Assembly: GCF_000005505.3 (NCBI RefSeq)
Contig: NC_016132.3
Span: 44,406,914 to 44,470,913, forward strand
Reading direction: 5' to 3'
Source of the DNA: Brachypodium distachyon
Taxonomy: Eukaryota; Streptophyta; Magnoliopsida; Poales; Poaceae
Length of the DNA: 64,000 nucleotides
The position numbers were made by a program, and so were the translations under genes. The stretch's first letter is position 1. Every line of letters starts with the position of its first letter. Below, one piece after another: positions 24,501 through 35,595 of this stretch. Under the pieces are notes generated by a model that did not search any database, was not told the origin of the DNA, and saw only the letters and a program-made list of their open reading frames with translations.

Positions 24501-24819
24501 AAAATTGACTTCATCCCGCTCCCAGTCTTTATCTACGTCTTATTGGCTATTGCTGTCTCCAGGATGTTCGAATTCAACATTATTTGAAAACATGTTAACT
24601 GAGCAACTGTCGGATCAAAATTCAGGAGTTCAGCATTCACCACTATGGCAATGGCTTGACTAGAGTGTAACCGAAAAACACAAAATGATTGTCTCTCTCA
24701 AACGCATGTAATTAAAAATGTTATTTTTCTGTACAACAATGTATGTGTTTCTCATGCATATCAAAGATTTTGTTGTCTCCATTTCTCTTACCGCCAGAAC
24801 ATATTGAACTGCATTGCAG
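21552..24819. other. Intron 1 of gene 2, expanded by insertions
   Basis: The 3' part (about 24395-24480, ATGTTTGTTTCCGACGTGAA and on) aligns with the short intron 1 of genes 3 and 4, so the bulk between about 21580 and 24380 is inserted DNA. I see a LINE-type tail at about 22402-22462, a (TA)n tract at 22290-22320, and two diverged direct repeats with TTTTTCTCNNTCGACGCCTT near 23400 and 23455. No coding sequence is recognised. Confidence 0.55.
22402..22462 (+). mobile_element. Short LINE 3'-end fragment
   Basis: The stretch TGCATCGATTGATGGAGAGG, then CCGGGGCTCTGGCCCCTTTTCG and an A8 run, is the same 3'-terminal consensus seen in reverse at 50953-51009 and 52025-52075. It is probably a heavily 5'-truncated LINE insertion. 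No clear target duplication was found. Confidence 0.5.
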
Positions 24820-25704
24820 GTAACGTTTGCATAACATGGTTTGGGCCAATCATGAGGGTGATCATTGCAGAGCCAGAGCTAGTGAGAGATATCCTATCCA
24901 ACAAGTCTGGCCACTTCGAGAAGTTCACAAACAAACGTCTAGCAAAACTGATGGCCCTAGGGCTTGCGAACTACGACGGCGAGAAATGGGCGAAGCACCG
25001 GAGGATGCCGAACCCTGCTTTCCATCTTGAAAAGCTGAAGGTACTATTCTTACAAGCTCCAGGCTCGATCGAAGTGTACGACCACAACACGTATGTGCAT
25101 ACTAACTGAAGCAATTTTTAGGGCATGTTGCCAGCATTCTCAGCGTGTTGCTCCGACCTGATTGGCAGCTGGGAGAATAAACTAGCTAATTCAGGTGGAT
25201 CAGTAGAAATAGACATCTGGCAAGAGTTCCAGAACCTCAGCGGAGACGTGATCTCCCGCACAGCGTTTGGCAGCAGCTTCATGGAAGGCCGAAGGATCTT
25301 CCAACTTCAAGCAGAGCAAGCCGAGCGAAAAATCAAAGCCTTCCAGTATATTTACATCCCAGGCTACTTGTAAGTACCCTCCTTTGTTTTGATTAAAACT
25401 AGCAGTATGACCCGTGCATTCTTACGGCTAGATTTATTATGTATATTGCATTTATGGTGTTACGTGCTTAACATATTGATTTCGAGACATCAGTATGTTG
25501 TTTCAAGTTATTATATGGAATTTATAGCCGACATTTCATGACAGATGTGAAAATCTGGTAATGTCATCTCTCCTAGTTGCCACTAAAATTCTATTCTAAT
25601 TTAATTCGCCTCTACAGGAATCGAATTTGGTACACAAAACAAAACAGCAAGTGTATTAGGTTGTTGCTAAGGTCTTGGTGTGTGGCAATTGAAGAACGAC
25701 GGTA

Positions 25705-26074
25705 CTCCCTCCGTCTAGGTTTTGCAGGTCTATTTCCCTCAAAACCCGATTCACAAATCTAAGGCCTAATTCCCTATAAAAAAACGATTGGAAGTTCTCT
25801 AGTCCCGCGCATTAACTCTTGGGAGTTAATTCCTCCCTCTCCAGTAATTTTCTCTAAGACTCTCTCTCTCTCTCGCTTCCACTCTCCATCTCGCCTGACC
25901 ATTCGGTTGCTTTGAAATTGATTGGGGGGGTGGGGTGGGGGGGCGGGGAGGGGTGGTGGTTAAGGAAGGGAGTAATTTAGGCACGATTAAGCCACAATTT
26001 TCTTTGCCGGCCATTCCCTCGGTCTTGGTTATAGCGTTTTTAGAGAATGGCCTTCAAAACCTCGACAGAGGGAG
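25705..26074. mobile_element. Stowaway MITE in gene 2 intron 3
   Basis: It begins CTCCCTCCGTCTAGG and ends CTCGACAGAGGGAG, with TA on both sides (25703-25704 and 26075-26076). The length of 370 bp is at the upper end for Stowaway elements. It includes a G-rich tract at about 25924-25950. Confidence 0.75.
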
Positions 26075-27314
26075 TACTAATTTAAGATTAGCGATCCATG
26101 ATGCAAAGCCAATTAAGATCAGCCTGGTACATGCATTGTCGGAGGCCAAAATTCCAAAATTCATGTCAGGTCCATGCTTTCTTATGATTGTGTTTTTGCC
26201 ATTTGGCCCCCCTAATAATCATATTTTCTTCTCTAGCCCCTCTTACAATTTTTTCCTGCATACCTCCGCCCCTGCATGCATACATGAACCTTGTATAATG
26301 TTCCTTTGTTAGCCTGATCACTGGAGATGTTGTGATTGCTTTTTATCATGCCTTCAGAAGTTTGATGCTGTCAAACATCCTCATCTTAATCCAATTGTCT
26401 ATCTATCTTGAAAACATATTTTCTCACACTCTTATCATAGCTTGTTCCAACTTTTATGGAAAACCACTTAAATTCAGATATAACAGTTAGGATTGAAAGC
26501 TTTCAGGTTTTGACTGAATAAATGTTTTCACCTGATACCTTTCCTTTAACTAGATCGCTTACTTTCTTTCTTGTTTTTATTGTGTGGTGTCGCTGATGGA
26601 CATGTATTGGACGATTTGATTCTTCGTAATTGGTTTGTGCCTGTGGTTTGAGGGTGCCCCTGCATTTTTATTGGTTGGTCTTGTAGAGAAACAAAGGGCC
26701 CATGTAGACATATCCCGTGAGTTAGATGCTTACAACTTGCAATGGTTTCAGAATCCTTCATCGACATGAACGTTATATGTGCCGATATAGCTGCATATTT
26801 CCTTAACATAGGTGGTAACTAGTTGGCGGTCACCTGCAGGGTAAGCATATCCAACGGTCAATTTTAGACCAGCCTATCTTCCTTCTCTCATTTCTTATTT
26901 ATCTTTTTCAACCTCCCCACTTTTGGTTTTCTTGACTTTTGGTTTTGTCAACTTTAATTTCGGTTTTCTCAACTTTCAAATTTTGAACCAATTTCTCTAA
27001 AAAGAACTTTCGAAATTCACAGAAAGAACTTACATTTCCAGAAACTTATAATTTTCTGAGATTGAACTTTCAACAATTTTGGGAAACTTTCAGAAAAGAT
27101 TCAAAAATGAAATGGATGACAGCCTACAGGCGACGATATCTGCGAGATCCGTAGTGCCCTCCTGGCGGTGGAAGGGGGCAGCGGTGCCTCCCACAGCTGC
27201 AAGCCGCATGCAGAACCGCGATGGTCTCCTGGCGATTCAGAGGGGCTCATATATAATCATCATTACATGCATGTGTCCAATAATAGAAAATCATATTCAA
27301 TGCACGTACTTGTT

Positions 27315-28629
27315 CACTACAACACAAATGTCTTGTAGAGACATTTTCCTTGAGGCAAATATACTCTTTGTCTCTACCTAGAGACAATTTTGAGACAGAG
27401 TTTCATGTAGAGGCAGTTTATGAGGCGCTATGGATAATGCCTTAAATATAGAGACACTAGTTGAGACATTATGGTGTAGAGACATTTTTTGAGACCTTTA
27501 ATAGATTGCCACAAAACTCATGTAGAGACATGGTTTTGAGATACTTGATGAAATGACCTTACGGTATGGTTAGAGACTATTTGAGACACATTTTATGTTG
27601 TGTAGAGACATTCTTAGCAAGTTTGAGACATGTAGCAGACTACTCATAATAATTTCATTAGAAGTATAAGCAAGAATTGGTATTAGGTTGAGATGGTTAG
27701 GTAAGTGTGTAGTTTTCCTTAAGGTCTTGAGTTCGAGGATTGGTTTCAACATGATTTTTTCAACGTATATTTTCTAGCACATGAGTATAGAGACACAATT
27801 TAATGTCTTTACAAAATGTCGCATTGAATGTAGAGACAATATAGTGTTTTTATGAAATGTCTAAAAAGTATAAAGACACAATGCAATGTCTTTGCGAAAT
27901 GTCATATCGAACATAGAGACGGTATAGTGTCTCTATGCAATGTCTAAAACAATAGAGACGTTTTATTAAGAGTAAAATACACCACTAGTCCATGAACTCG
28001 GCAAAAATGAACACTTTAGTCCACGAACTCGAAAAACGCACACTTAAACCCCTAAACTGGGGCTACTGTGTCACTTTAGTCCAAAAACAGTTCGGCGAGG
28101 CTTAAACACGCTTTGTGGCTGCCACGTCGGTTTCGGCCAGGACCGCAGGCTGCTACTGGATTTTCTTAGGAGTTTTTTTTGCAAAATCACCATGCCCGAG
28201 CCGCCCGCGAGGGGCAAGGCGGCCACGCCCCGACATGGATCATGGGGCCCTGAGAACCACGTCGTTGGTTGCTATCAAGTCCACGGTGCTCAATTTTGAC
28301 GAGAGGACGCCGGTGAAGGGGTAGCCGAAGCCGACGTGGCGTGTTTAAGCCTCGCCGAACCGTTTTTGGAGTAAAGTGACACAACAGTTCTAGTTTAGGG
28401 GTTTAAGTGTGCGTTTTTTGAGTTCGTGGACTAAAGTGTTCATTTTTGCCGAGTTCATGGACTAGTGGTGTATTTTACTCTTTTATTAATGTCTCATCAC
28501 ACATAGCGACACTGTCCGTAGTAGCAGTTTTGTGCCATTGTACCAAGTGTGTCTAAAGTTATGTAGAGACAATTATAGTGTCTCTACGAACCAAAAATAG
28601 TCTCTCTACAGGCTATTTCTCTTGTAGTG
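27315..28629. mobile_element. Non-autonomous CACTA-like element with nested MULE MITE
   Basis: The left end CACTACAACACAAATG and right end TCTCTTGTAGTG are short inverted repeats of CACTA type. Between them TAGAGACA-like motifs and their complements recur dozens of times, like CACTA subterminal repeats. There is no transposase. Flanks are ambiguous: GTTC precedes ACTACAA and GTTC follows TTGTAGT, so a 3-bp CACTA duplication is not cleanly resolved. Mutator-like MITE copy B (27970-28480) is inserted inside it, and the whole lies in intron 3 of pseudogene 2. Confidence 0.6.
27970..28480. mobile_element. Mutator-like MITE, copy B (9-bp TSD)
   Basis: Its long inverted repeats, starting GAGTAAAATACACCACTAGT, are nearly identical to copy A at 13534-14073. 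The flanking 9-bp duplication TTTTATTAA (27961-27969 and 28481-28489) is exact. The 511-bp element sits inside the CACTA-like repeat 27315-28629, so it is the younger insertion. The internal GC-rich segment is shared with copy A but carries deletions. Confidence 0.92.
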
Positions 28630-29815
28630 TTCATAGCAGTGTAACTCAACCTTTGTATTAAGATCATCAAACTATATACTCGGCTTAGTTCAAACCTGAG
28701 ACACTTATTTTGGATCAGAGAAAGTATTTTTTTAGCTTATATGGAAGAACATGGTGGTTTGTTTTGCCTTTTATTTTAATAACATAATAGTTAGAAGATT
28801 ACAAGTTCTAATAAAAAATTACTGTTTGGAGAAATCAAACCAGTTCCTTGCATTTACATATGCCTACACAATGCAATTTCTTTGTGTTTGGCAGGTTCTT
28901 TCCTACCGGAAACAACAGGAGGATGAGGGAAATCAACCAGGAAATTGAAGGGCTCCTGAGAGGCATCATCGAGAAGAGGGACGCGCTATCGAGAGTGATG
29001 GAGATGAACACGATTTGCTTGGTTTGATGCTGCAAACAATCAAGGCTAGTGGGACATCTAGCTTGAGGATGAGCATAGAGGATGTGATCGAGGAGTGCAA
29101 GTTGTTCTACTTTGCGGGGATGGAGACAACATCGGTGTTGCTCACATGGACACTTGTCGTGCTCGGCATGCACCCTGAGTGGCAGGATCAAGCAAGGAAG
29201 GAGGTCCTAAGTGTGTTTGGCAAGGACAAGCCTAGCTTCGATGGTCTGAATCGACTGAAAACGGCAAGTGTTCCTCACCGTTTTCGCACTGCTGCATCGA
29301 AGTTCTAATTTACAATACACCTAAAAGGTTGAAAGTCATTGGTTGCTTGTTGCTCACTCTACATTGCCTCTAATTTTCATATCCAGGTTACCATGATACT
29401 GTATGAGGCGCTCAGATTGTACCCGCCAGTAGTCACATTGACTCGAAAGACATCCAAAGAAATGCAGATTGGTGGCATCTTATACCCTGCAGGGACAGTT
29501 GTTGAGCTGCCCGTGATCTTGCTCCACCACAACCCAAACATATGGGGAAAAGACGTGTTGGAGTTCAAGCCCCAGAGGTTCGCGGAGGGCATTTTCAAGG
29601 CGACCAACGATCGTCTGGCATTCTTCCCATTTGGTTCGGGGCCAAGGATCTGCATTGGTCAGAACTTCGCGTTGCTGGAGGGTAAGATAGCTCTGAGCAT
29701 GGTCCTTCAACATTTCGAGTTCCGGCTCTCACCTTCTTATGCCCATGCACCGTACACCGTCATCACACTGCATCCTCAACATGGCGCACAAATTATAATC
29801 AAGAGTCTTGAATGA

Positions 29816-31797
29816 TTGCGTTATGTAGAATCTTTGTGCACACGGCTGTCATGGGGTATTGGGGTAGTCTTTTTTCCTTTGAAATGGACAAGTGGTGGAC
29901 AGCAGCGATAACTTGGAAGTGTTGGTGTGTAAATTTATCATGGGAAAATACATTACAAGAGGATGATATAAAGTTGTAGAGCGAGATCTAAATTTAGGAT
30001 GTAATTATTGGTTGTATGGACACGAAGCATCAAACCAAAGCAGGTATATATACTAGTCTGGTGGTCTCTGACCATGCGCATGATATGTTTGATGTTATGT
30101 CGCATGCTACATATACCACCGTTTTGTGAATTTTCTGTATACCCTAGGATATTATTGAACTTTTTTGTTTGGCCGGAAACTGTAGAGGAGGATCAGACAA
30201 TGAATATATTATTAACAGACAGGGGTTACAAAGTATTTACAACTGTACACACAGTGAAAAGGAACCAAACCTGTGTTAGACTCCTACAGCAAGGGAGAAA
30301 ACTTTGGCAGGTTAGCTATCCATCTTGACAACGCAACTAACAAAGCAACCTTGTGGCATTTAGCCATTGTTCGTGGCAAACATGTGCTCAGCAGGACACA
30401 GATTTTTGTGGGGACCAAGAGACGACTACCTTCTGGGGTCAGTTTGTTGAGAAAGGGAGGCCTCATCAGGACACAGATTTTTTGGCACCCAAGACCTCGA
30501 ACCTTATGGTGGTCTTTCGATCAGCCCCGCGAGATGCCGGTTTCTTGTGCCAAGTGAGCGATTCTGGTCCAGTACTGCGTATAGAACAGTACCTTACGCG
30601 GCGCTGTTCCAAACAAATTTGGGCTGCCACATGTTGGACGGAACAGCTGGATACTACTTGGCTCCACCCACCTCACCGCTCATCTATTCCGACAAACCCA
30701 CCCAACGATCAATCTCCCATCGGCTCCGTTCAGAACTCTTGGCCGGCGGCGCTGCCACGCCCATCGACGACACGATCCGACGGTGTATGAGATGCCAATG
30801 GATAGTTAAAAAAATGGATTTTCAGCCCATGGATCACGGATATGAAGCGGCATTTTGCTCCATGGATATCCAGTCATGGATACCCGTCAGGTCATGGAGC
30901 GGGCACGGATAGCTCATTCGATCTATGGATTATCCATGAATACCCGATATTTAAATAATAAATGAATTACTGACATGTGGGTCTATTTTTCAACCATATA
31001 CTCATATAAATAGTTCCCTTCTCACACAACCATAACCTTAATTTGACCCTCGTCCCACTCCCACCCGCCGCCAGCGCCAGTCGGCCGCTCACCCCCCCGA
31101 CCCCCTTCCCCTCAATCTTCCTCAGATCTCATCCACCCTCGTTTATGTTGTATATTGCATGGATATGGATGTAGATATTGTTTTGCATCCACGGATATTT
31201 TCTTGGATGGAGTTGGTTCGGGGCTGGATATGGATATGGATATGGATGTGGTCGACCCGTTCAGACCCACCCTGTTGCCATCCTAAAGACCTGAATGCTG
31301 TCCTTCATCGACGGATCAGGTGCGGTGGAGGCGCTCGGCGTCGGGGCACGGATCCGATGTGGCGGAGGCGCTCGGTGGAGGGGCGGGTCTAATGCGGCAG
31401 GCAGGCGAGCCATCAGCAAAGGCTTCGGCCTCACCATCGCATCCAGCCGCGCTGCCTCCTGGAGAAGCTCGTCCAGGTGATGATGCTTCCTCAAAACCTT
31501 GCCGGGATCCTACGCGGGACGTCCTTCCCGGTCTTCCCCGGCTGCCTCCGACGTGCCCCTCTCCTTAAGCATCTCAATTTGATTTGTTGCTCTCTCTTGT
31601 GTTTCTTCGCCAACTTACAACTTCCTGTTCGAACGTTCGAAGCGCAGCTTGGATTTGTGGGTACAAATGTGAATCGGGCGACCTCGATTCGATGCTTGCT
31701 CGTATTAGTTCGGATTTTTCTAATTTCAGTGTCCCAATTGAAGGCAAAATCTTGATTTCATTGCACACAAATTTTCAAGAGTAATGGATATTTTAAT
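29816..31797. other. Intergenic DNA between gene 2 and the solo LTR
   Basis: The first ~330 bp (29816-30150) align with the 3' flank of gene 3 (39214-39545) and so belong to the duplicated unit. After that I see no supported gene. A duplicated CAGGACACAGATTTTT motif lies at about 30393 and 30467, and an ATGGAT-rich stretch with GGATATGGATATGGATATGG lies near 31226-31250. Overlapping GC-rich ORFs at 31159-31568 conflict with each other and have no domain. Confidence 0.5.
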
Positions 31798-32687
31798 TGT
31801 CGCAGCACGGGGCTTTGACACCGGGGATGCGTGAGCACCCCTTTTAGGTTCGGCAGTGGGCTACGGGGATCGCTCCGGCCATCGCCGGCGGGACCAATGC
31901 AAAGCGTATGAGCACGATGAACACGAGAACACTTTTTACCCAGGTTCGGGCCACCCTGAGGTGTAAAACCCAACGTCCTACTTCTGAGTTTGTTATTAGC
32001 CAAAGAACTGGGGTTTACAGGTTGTCGGGGGGAGTCCCCGAGTGCTCTCTCTTTTCGGTTAAGTACCGCTTGCTACTTTGGGCTATTGCTAGTAGTGAAC
32101 TGTGAACTGGTCCAACCCTTTGACCGTTGGTGGTGGTCCTCTTTTATACCGAAGGGGATACCACAGGTATCACGGTGCATGGGTGACAAATGGCAAACAA
32201 AGAGTTAGGGCAGCTTGGCCCCGCTGCGTTGGCTTGCATGCATGAAATGTAGCTCTGTAAGTAGGGGTCTAGACACCTAAAAACTACACTTGGGCAGTCA
32301 CTGTGCACTTGACTGGACGAGGAATCTCCTTTCTGTCGGGGCATTTAATGCGGCGTGTGCTTCACTCCTTGTCCTGACGAACCCTGCGCATAGGGAGCCT
32401 GCCGAGCGCCCACGTGGAGCCGCTGTCCTGCCCGCTCGACCCTGCCCCTGTAACGGATACTCTTGCCCGGGAACGCTCTTCTCGGCAAGTAGCCTCCCGG
32501 GAAGCGCCCGAGCGGGATTCCTCTTGTTGCCTCCCAAGGCATCCCCCGCAGCCCCGCTAATCTTGCCGTGCTGGTGACTTGCCGGGCAGCTTGTTCAGCA
32601 CTGCCCAGGGTGCGATCCTCCCGAGGAGAGAGCGAGGTGGCCCACGCGTCAGGCAGCGGTGGCACCCCGGGTGCCACTGGTGCGACA
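31798..32687. mobile_element. Solo LTR with 5-bp target duplication
   Basis: The 890-bp unit starts TGTCGCA and ends TGCGACA, a perfect 7-bp terminal inverted repeat with TG...CA borders. It is flanked by the exact 5-bp duplication TTAAT (31793-31797 and 32688-32692). It contains TTTACCCAGGTTCGGGCC, a motif common in LTRs of Triticeae Ty3/gypsy elements. No internal retrotransposon domain or second LTR is adjacent, so unequal recombination between two LTRs is the simplest origin. The ORFs inside are not genes. Confidence 0.88.
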
Positions 32688-32981
32688 TTAATCCAGTCCT
32701 TTGTTGGTATTTTGTGTACATGGATTCTTTCTGCTACGTTTCTTTGTGAACGGAATTATGGATGGGTTGAAAAATCTAGTTAACTCGAAGGGAAAAAACG
32801 AGGCTTCATTACACATTGACATAAAAATTTGTTGACATAAATTTGATTAAACCAGACTTTTTCATGCAAGACATGCTGGAGACCGCTGAGGAAGAGGATC
32901 GACAACACCAAAGTGTAGTTCCTATGTTCGTCCAGTAGCCTGGGCTAGATGAAGATTTTATCTCCCTGCACTTTACCTTTA

Positions 32982-34258
32982 GAGTAAAATGCATCAGAGG
33001 TCCTAATTCTTTCGCAAATGTCCCAAGTTAGTCCTAACTTTGAAACTACGCGTTTTAGTCCTAATAGTTTCGTAAGTGGTTCATCTCAGGTCCTATACTG
33101 TCTCTGGCGCGTGCCGCCTGCCTACGTGGCTCTTCGGGCCCACATGTTAGGTGCCAACACGGACGGGCTTTTGCAAATAACCCCTGGCTCCTTCCGTCTT
33201 CTCCCCCGTGAGCCCCAGCTAATTCTCTCTCTCACACACATCTTACATCTGGTCCTGCACCTGCCTCGCGCATGAGCTGCGCGCGCCTCTCGTCCCTGCT
33301 GCCCAATGCGTTCCTGGGCAACGCCAGCGCGGGCACGTCGGTGATAGCCAAGAGGGGCGACCTCCTGGGCAGCCCGCTCGGCTTCGGCGCGCGGCGGCTG
33401 TGCGTGGCGACGCACGCTCCTTGGTGGACTACCTGGAGACGATGTCGTCGAAGTCGTCGTCTAGCGGCCCCGGGAGGGAGCTCCCCGTGACGGCGCTCAA
33501 CAGTGGTGGAGAGCGTGACGGTGGCAGCAGCATGTCTCGCGGAGTCGAAGAAGATGACGGCGGATCCGGTTCGTCGGGGCGCGAAGAGGCCTGACAGAGA
33601 CTTCTCCTCGGGGGCGCCGGCACGGGGAGATAGACGAAGGTGGCAGCGAGGTGGATCCCGCGCTGGAGACGTCTAGCGACGGTGATGAGAGGTGGCGGCA
33701 GGAGAGCTCCGATGCGGGGGCGACTCAAGCAACCGTGGGCTCGGGAGAAGAAGGGGTGCGCTCGGGCCGTCGATGCGCAGCTCCCGCACGCGGTGGGGAG
33801 GCACGGAGAAGCAGATTGGGACTGGCGGCACTTGGCCGGAAGTGGAGAAGAAGGCCAGTGGGCGAGGTGGCTCACGAGCGCTCAGCATCCAGGGGGTAGC
33901 GTGGGGGCTCCTTGGCGTCGATGCAGTGCTGGAGGAAGGAGTGGCGGGCGCGGGGAGAGCCAAGATGGGGGAGGCGAGCTCACCGGAGGCAGGGAGAAAG
34001 GGGGAACTAGAGGCAGAGAGCTTCAGGTGTTCGGGGGAGAAGACGGAAGGAGCCAAGGGGTTAGTTGCAAAAACCGGTCCGTGTTGGCACTTGACAAGCG
34101 GACCCGAAGAGCCACGTAGGCAGGCGGCATGCGCCAGAGCCAGTATAGGACCTGAGAACCACTTACGAAACTATTAGGACTAAAACGTGCAGTTTCAAAG
34201 AATTAGGACTAACTTGGGACATTTGCGAAAGAATTAAGACCTCCGATGTTTTTTACTC
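32982..34258. mobile_element. Mutator-like element with long TIRs, candidate Pack-MULE
   Basis: The ends are ~180-bp inverted repeats: GAGTAAAATGCATCAGAGGT on the left matches the complement of GACCTCCGATGTTTTTTACTC on the right, and both include CCTACGTGGCTCTTCGGG-type sequence. A 9-bp flank TTACCTTTA (32973-32981) against TTACCTCTG (34259-34267) agrees at 7 of 9 positions. The interior (about 33270-34050) is very GC-rich and coding-like in several frames, unlike the AT-rich flanks. It has no transposase. Such structure suits a Pack-MULE that captured host gene pieces. Confidence 0.7.
33272..33490 (+). other. Coding-like GC-rich segment inside the candidate Pack-MULE
   Basis: The 72-residue frame opens MSCARLSSLLPNAFLGNASA and continues RGDLLGSPLGFGARRLCVAT, which reads like a natural protein (possibly an organelle-targeted N terminus) before becoming low complexity after ATHAPWW. 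A second frame from 33400 and a minus-strand frame 33429-33875 overlap it. I cannot name the donor gene. It may be a captured exon rather than a gene in its own right. Confidence 0.3.
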
Positions 34259-34909
34259 TTACCTCTGCATGTATGAACCTCTACTGCTTATTTCATTAAT
34301 GAAATTGGGGGCCGGCTCCTTTTACTCTAAAAAATAAATTTGATTAAACTTTGCATGTGGCGAAGGCTAAAAATGACACAGGTTATAGACATGTGCTATT
34401 TGATTATCAAATTTGATTAAATTTGAGAATATTTGATTAAATTTGATAAAACAAGGTTTGTGAACTAAAGATATGGCCCATCTAAAGTGCCTATGCGTCC
34501 TGTATTCCTGAAATGGGCCAAATGAGCGCAATAAATGGCCTGCCCCATACGGGGCCATATATGAATAGGCCGCCGCGCATGCTCAAATCGGTGAGCCCAT
34601 TGCAGCCTTCCAATCAGCCGAGGGAGGGCGAGGGAGGATACCGAAACTCCTGGCAAACGAGCACTCAAAAGAATTTTCGGTCCAAAATGAGCCCAGCGAT
34701 GCGTATGTACAATAGTGACGATATCCTTCTTCCTTTCCTTTATGAGTTTCCCTAGGACGAGAAAGAAATTGTATTTCGATCACAGGGACTAAAATGAAAA
34801 AAATGAAACCGACTAAACAGCCAATGTAGCTAATTCAAACTAACATGGGCACTAATCTCTCGCCTAAACAAGTTTTGGACCTTTTGGTCCCATTTTTCAA
34901 TTTCTTGTA

Positions 34910-35033
34910 CTACCTCCGTCCAACGAAAGATGTCTCGAGTTTGATCAAATTTAAATGCATCTATACAATAAGTCATGTCTAGATACATCCAAAATTTGAC
35001 AAACTTGAGACATGTTTTTTTGAACGGAGTGAG
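34910..35033. mobile_element. Stowaway MITE, 124-bp family, copy 1
   Basis: It is flanked by TA (34908-34909 and 35034-35035), starts CTACCTCCGTCCAACGAAAG and ends AACGGAGTGAG. It is 124 bp long, the same as the copy at 37772-37895, and shares its internal TAAGTCATGTCTAGATA segment. Confidence 0.8.
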
Positions 35034-35344
35034 TATGTAATTGTTCGGGCATTTAAAGTTTATGTACTGGATATGTCATTGACTCTTTCTTTATCTTTAA
35101 CAGAAAAGCGGCCATTTAGAAGCGACAACAGATGAGCGGCACAAGGACGTCAGCGGGGGATCGTCCGACCACAAGATAGAGCAATTCTAGCCCTACTCAC
35201 TGGCTCATTGACGAAATGACGACCCCACAGAAATGAAAGCAATATCCTGGACTTTACAACGACGAAAGCAATATCCTGATTTACAATTATGATGACGTAT
35301 CTGCGCGGGTCTGTGCCACGGTTGGTCGATGCAAACAATAAATC

Positions 35345-35595
35345 TGCTTTTGCTTGTCCTTCGTGTGGCACATCGTTTTCCACACAAGCTGCCTAGAAAT
35401 TCCCACGATAAAGAAAGGAGAAAAGAAGAGGAGAAAAACATGTGATGCCAGGCAAAGCCCCTAGCGCCGGCGACGCTTTCCATGGGCCTATAAAACATTC
35501 AGTTTGCACCAAGCCTCCTCTGTTGTACAGGCAGTACAGGGGTCACTCCACAATAGTACACAGTTTGGTTTAAAAGCCTCAGAAGTCAGATACTA
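35345..35595 (+). promoter_or_regulatory. CYP72A gene 3 promoter with TATA box
   Basis: A clear TATA box TATAAAA is at 35489-35495, about 100 bp upstream of the ATG. The conserved AAAACATGTGATGCCA core lies at 35435-35450, 161 bp before the ATG (158 bp in gene 2, 189 bp in gene 4). Of the three tandem copies, this one keeps the best TATA box. Confidence 0.65.

Larger units (their letters stand above)
21233..29815 (+). pseudogene. CYP72A pseudogene (gene 2), 5 exons, frameshift in exon 4
   Basis: Exons: 21233-21551, 24820-25040, 25122-25369, 28895-29263, 29387-29815. Exons 1-3 and 5 are open and match gene 3 exon for exon (319, 221, 248 and 429 bp). Exon 4 is 369 bp rather than 370. One base is missing at about 28980-28981 (AAGAGGGACGCGC against AAGAGGGAGCGCGC in gene 4), leading to TGA at 29025-29027, before the I-helix. 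Downstream the I-helix AGMETT, EALR, FKPQRF and [10 protein letters not shown] are present in the shifted frame. Exon 2 also changes the conserved RRILNPAFH to RRMPNPAFH. Introns 1 (3.3 kb) and 3 (3.5 kb) are swollen by mobile elements. Intron 4 begins GCAAGT. A functional enzyme is unlikely unless the deletion is a sequencing error. Confidence 0.9.

Noticed and set aside
33429..33875. 148-residue minus-strand ORF inside the Mutator-like element
   Set aside because: It overlaps several plus-strand frames in GC-rich DNA and is Ser/Pro/Arg-rich without a domain. It was not called as a gene, though it may be part of captured sequence.
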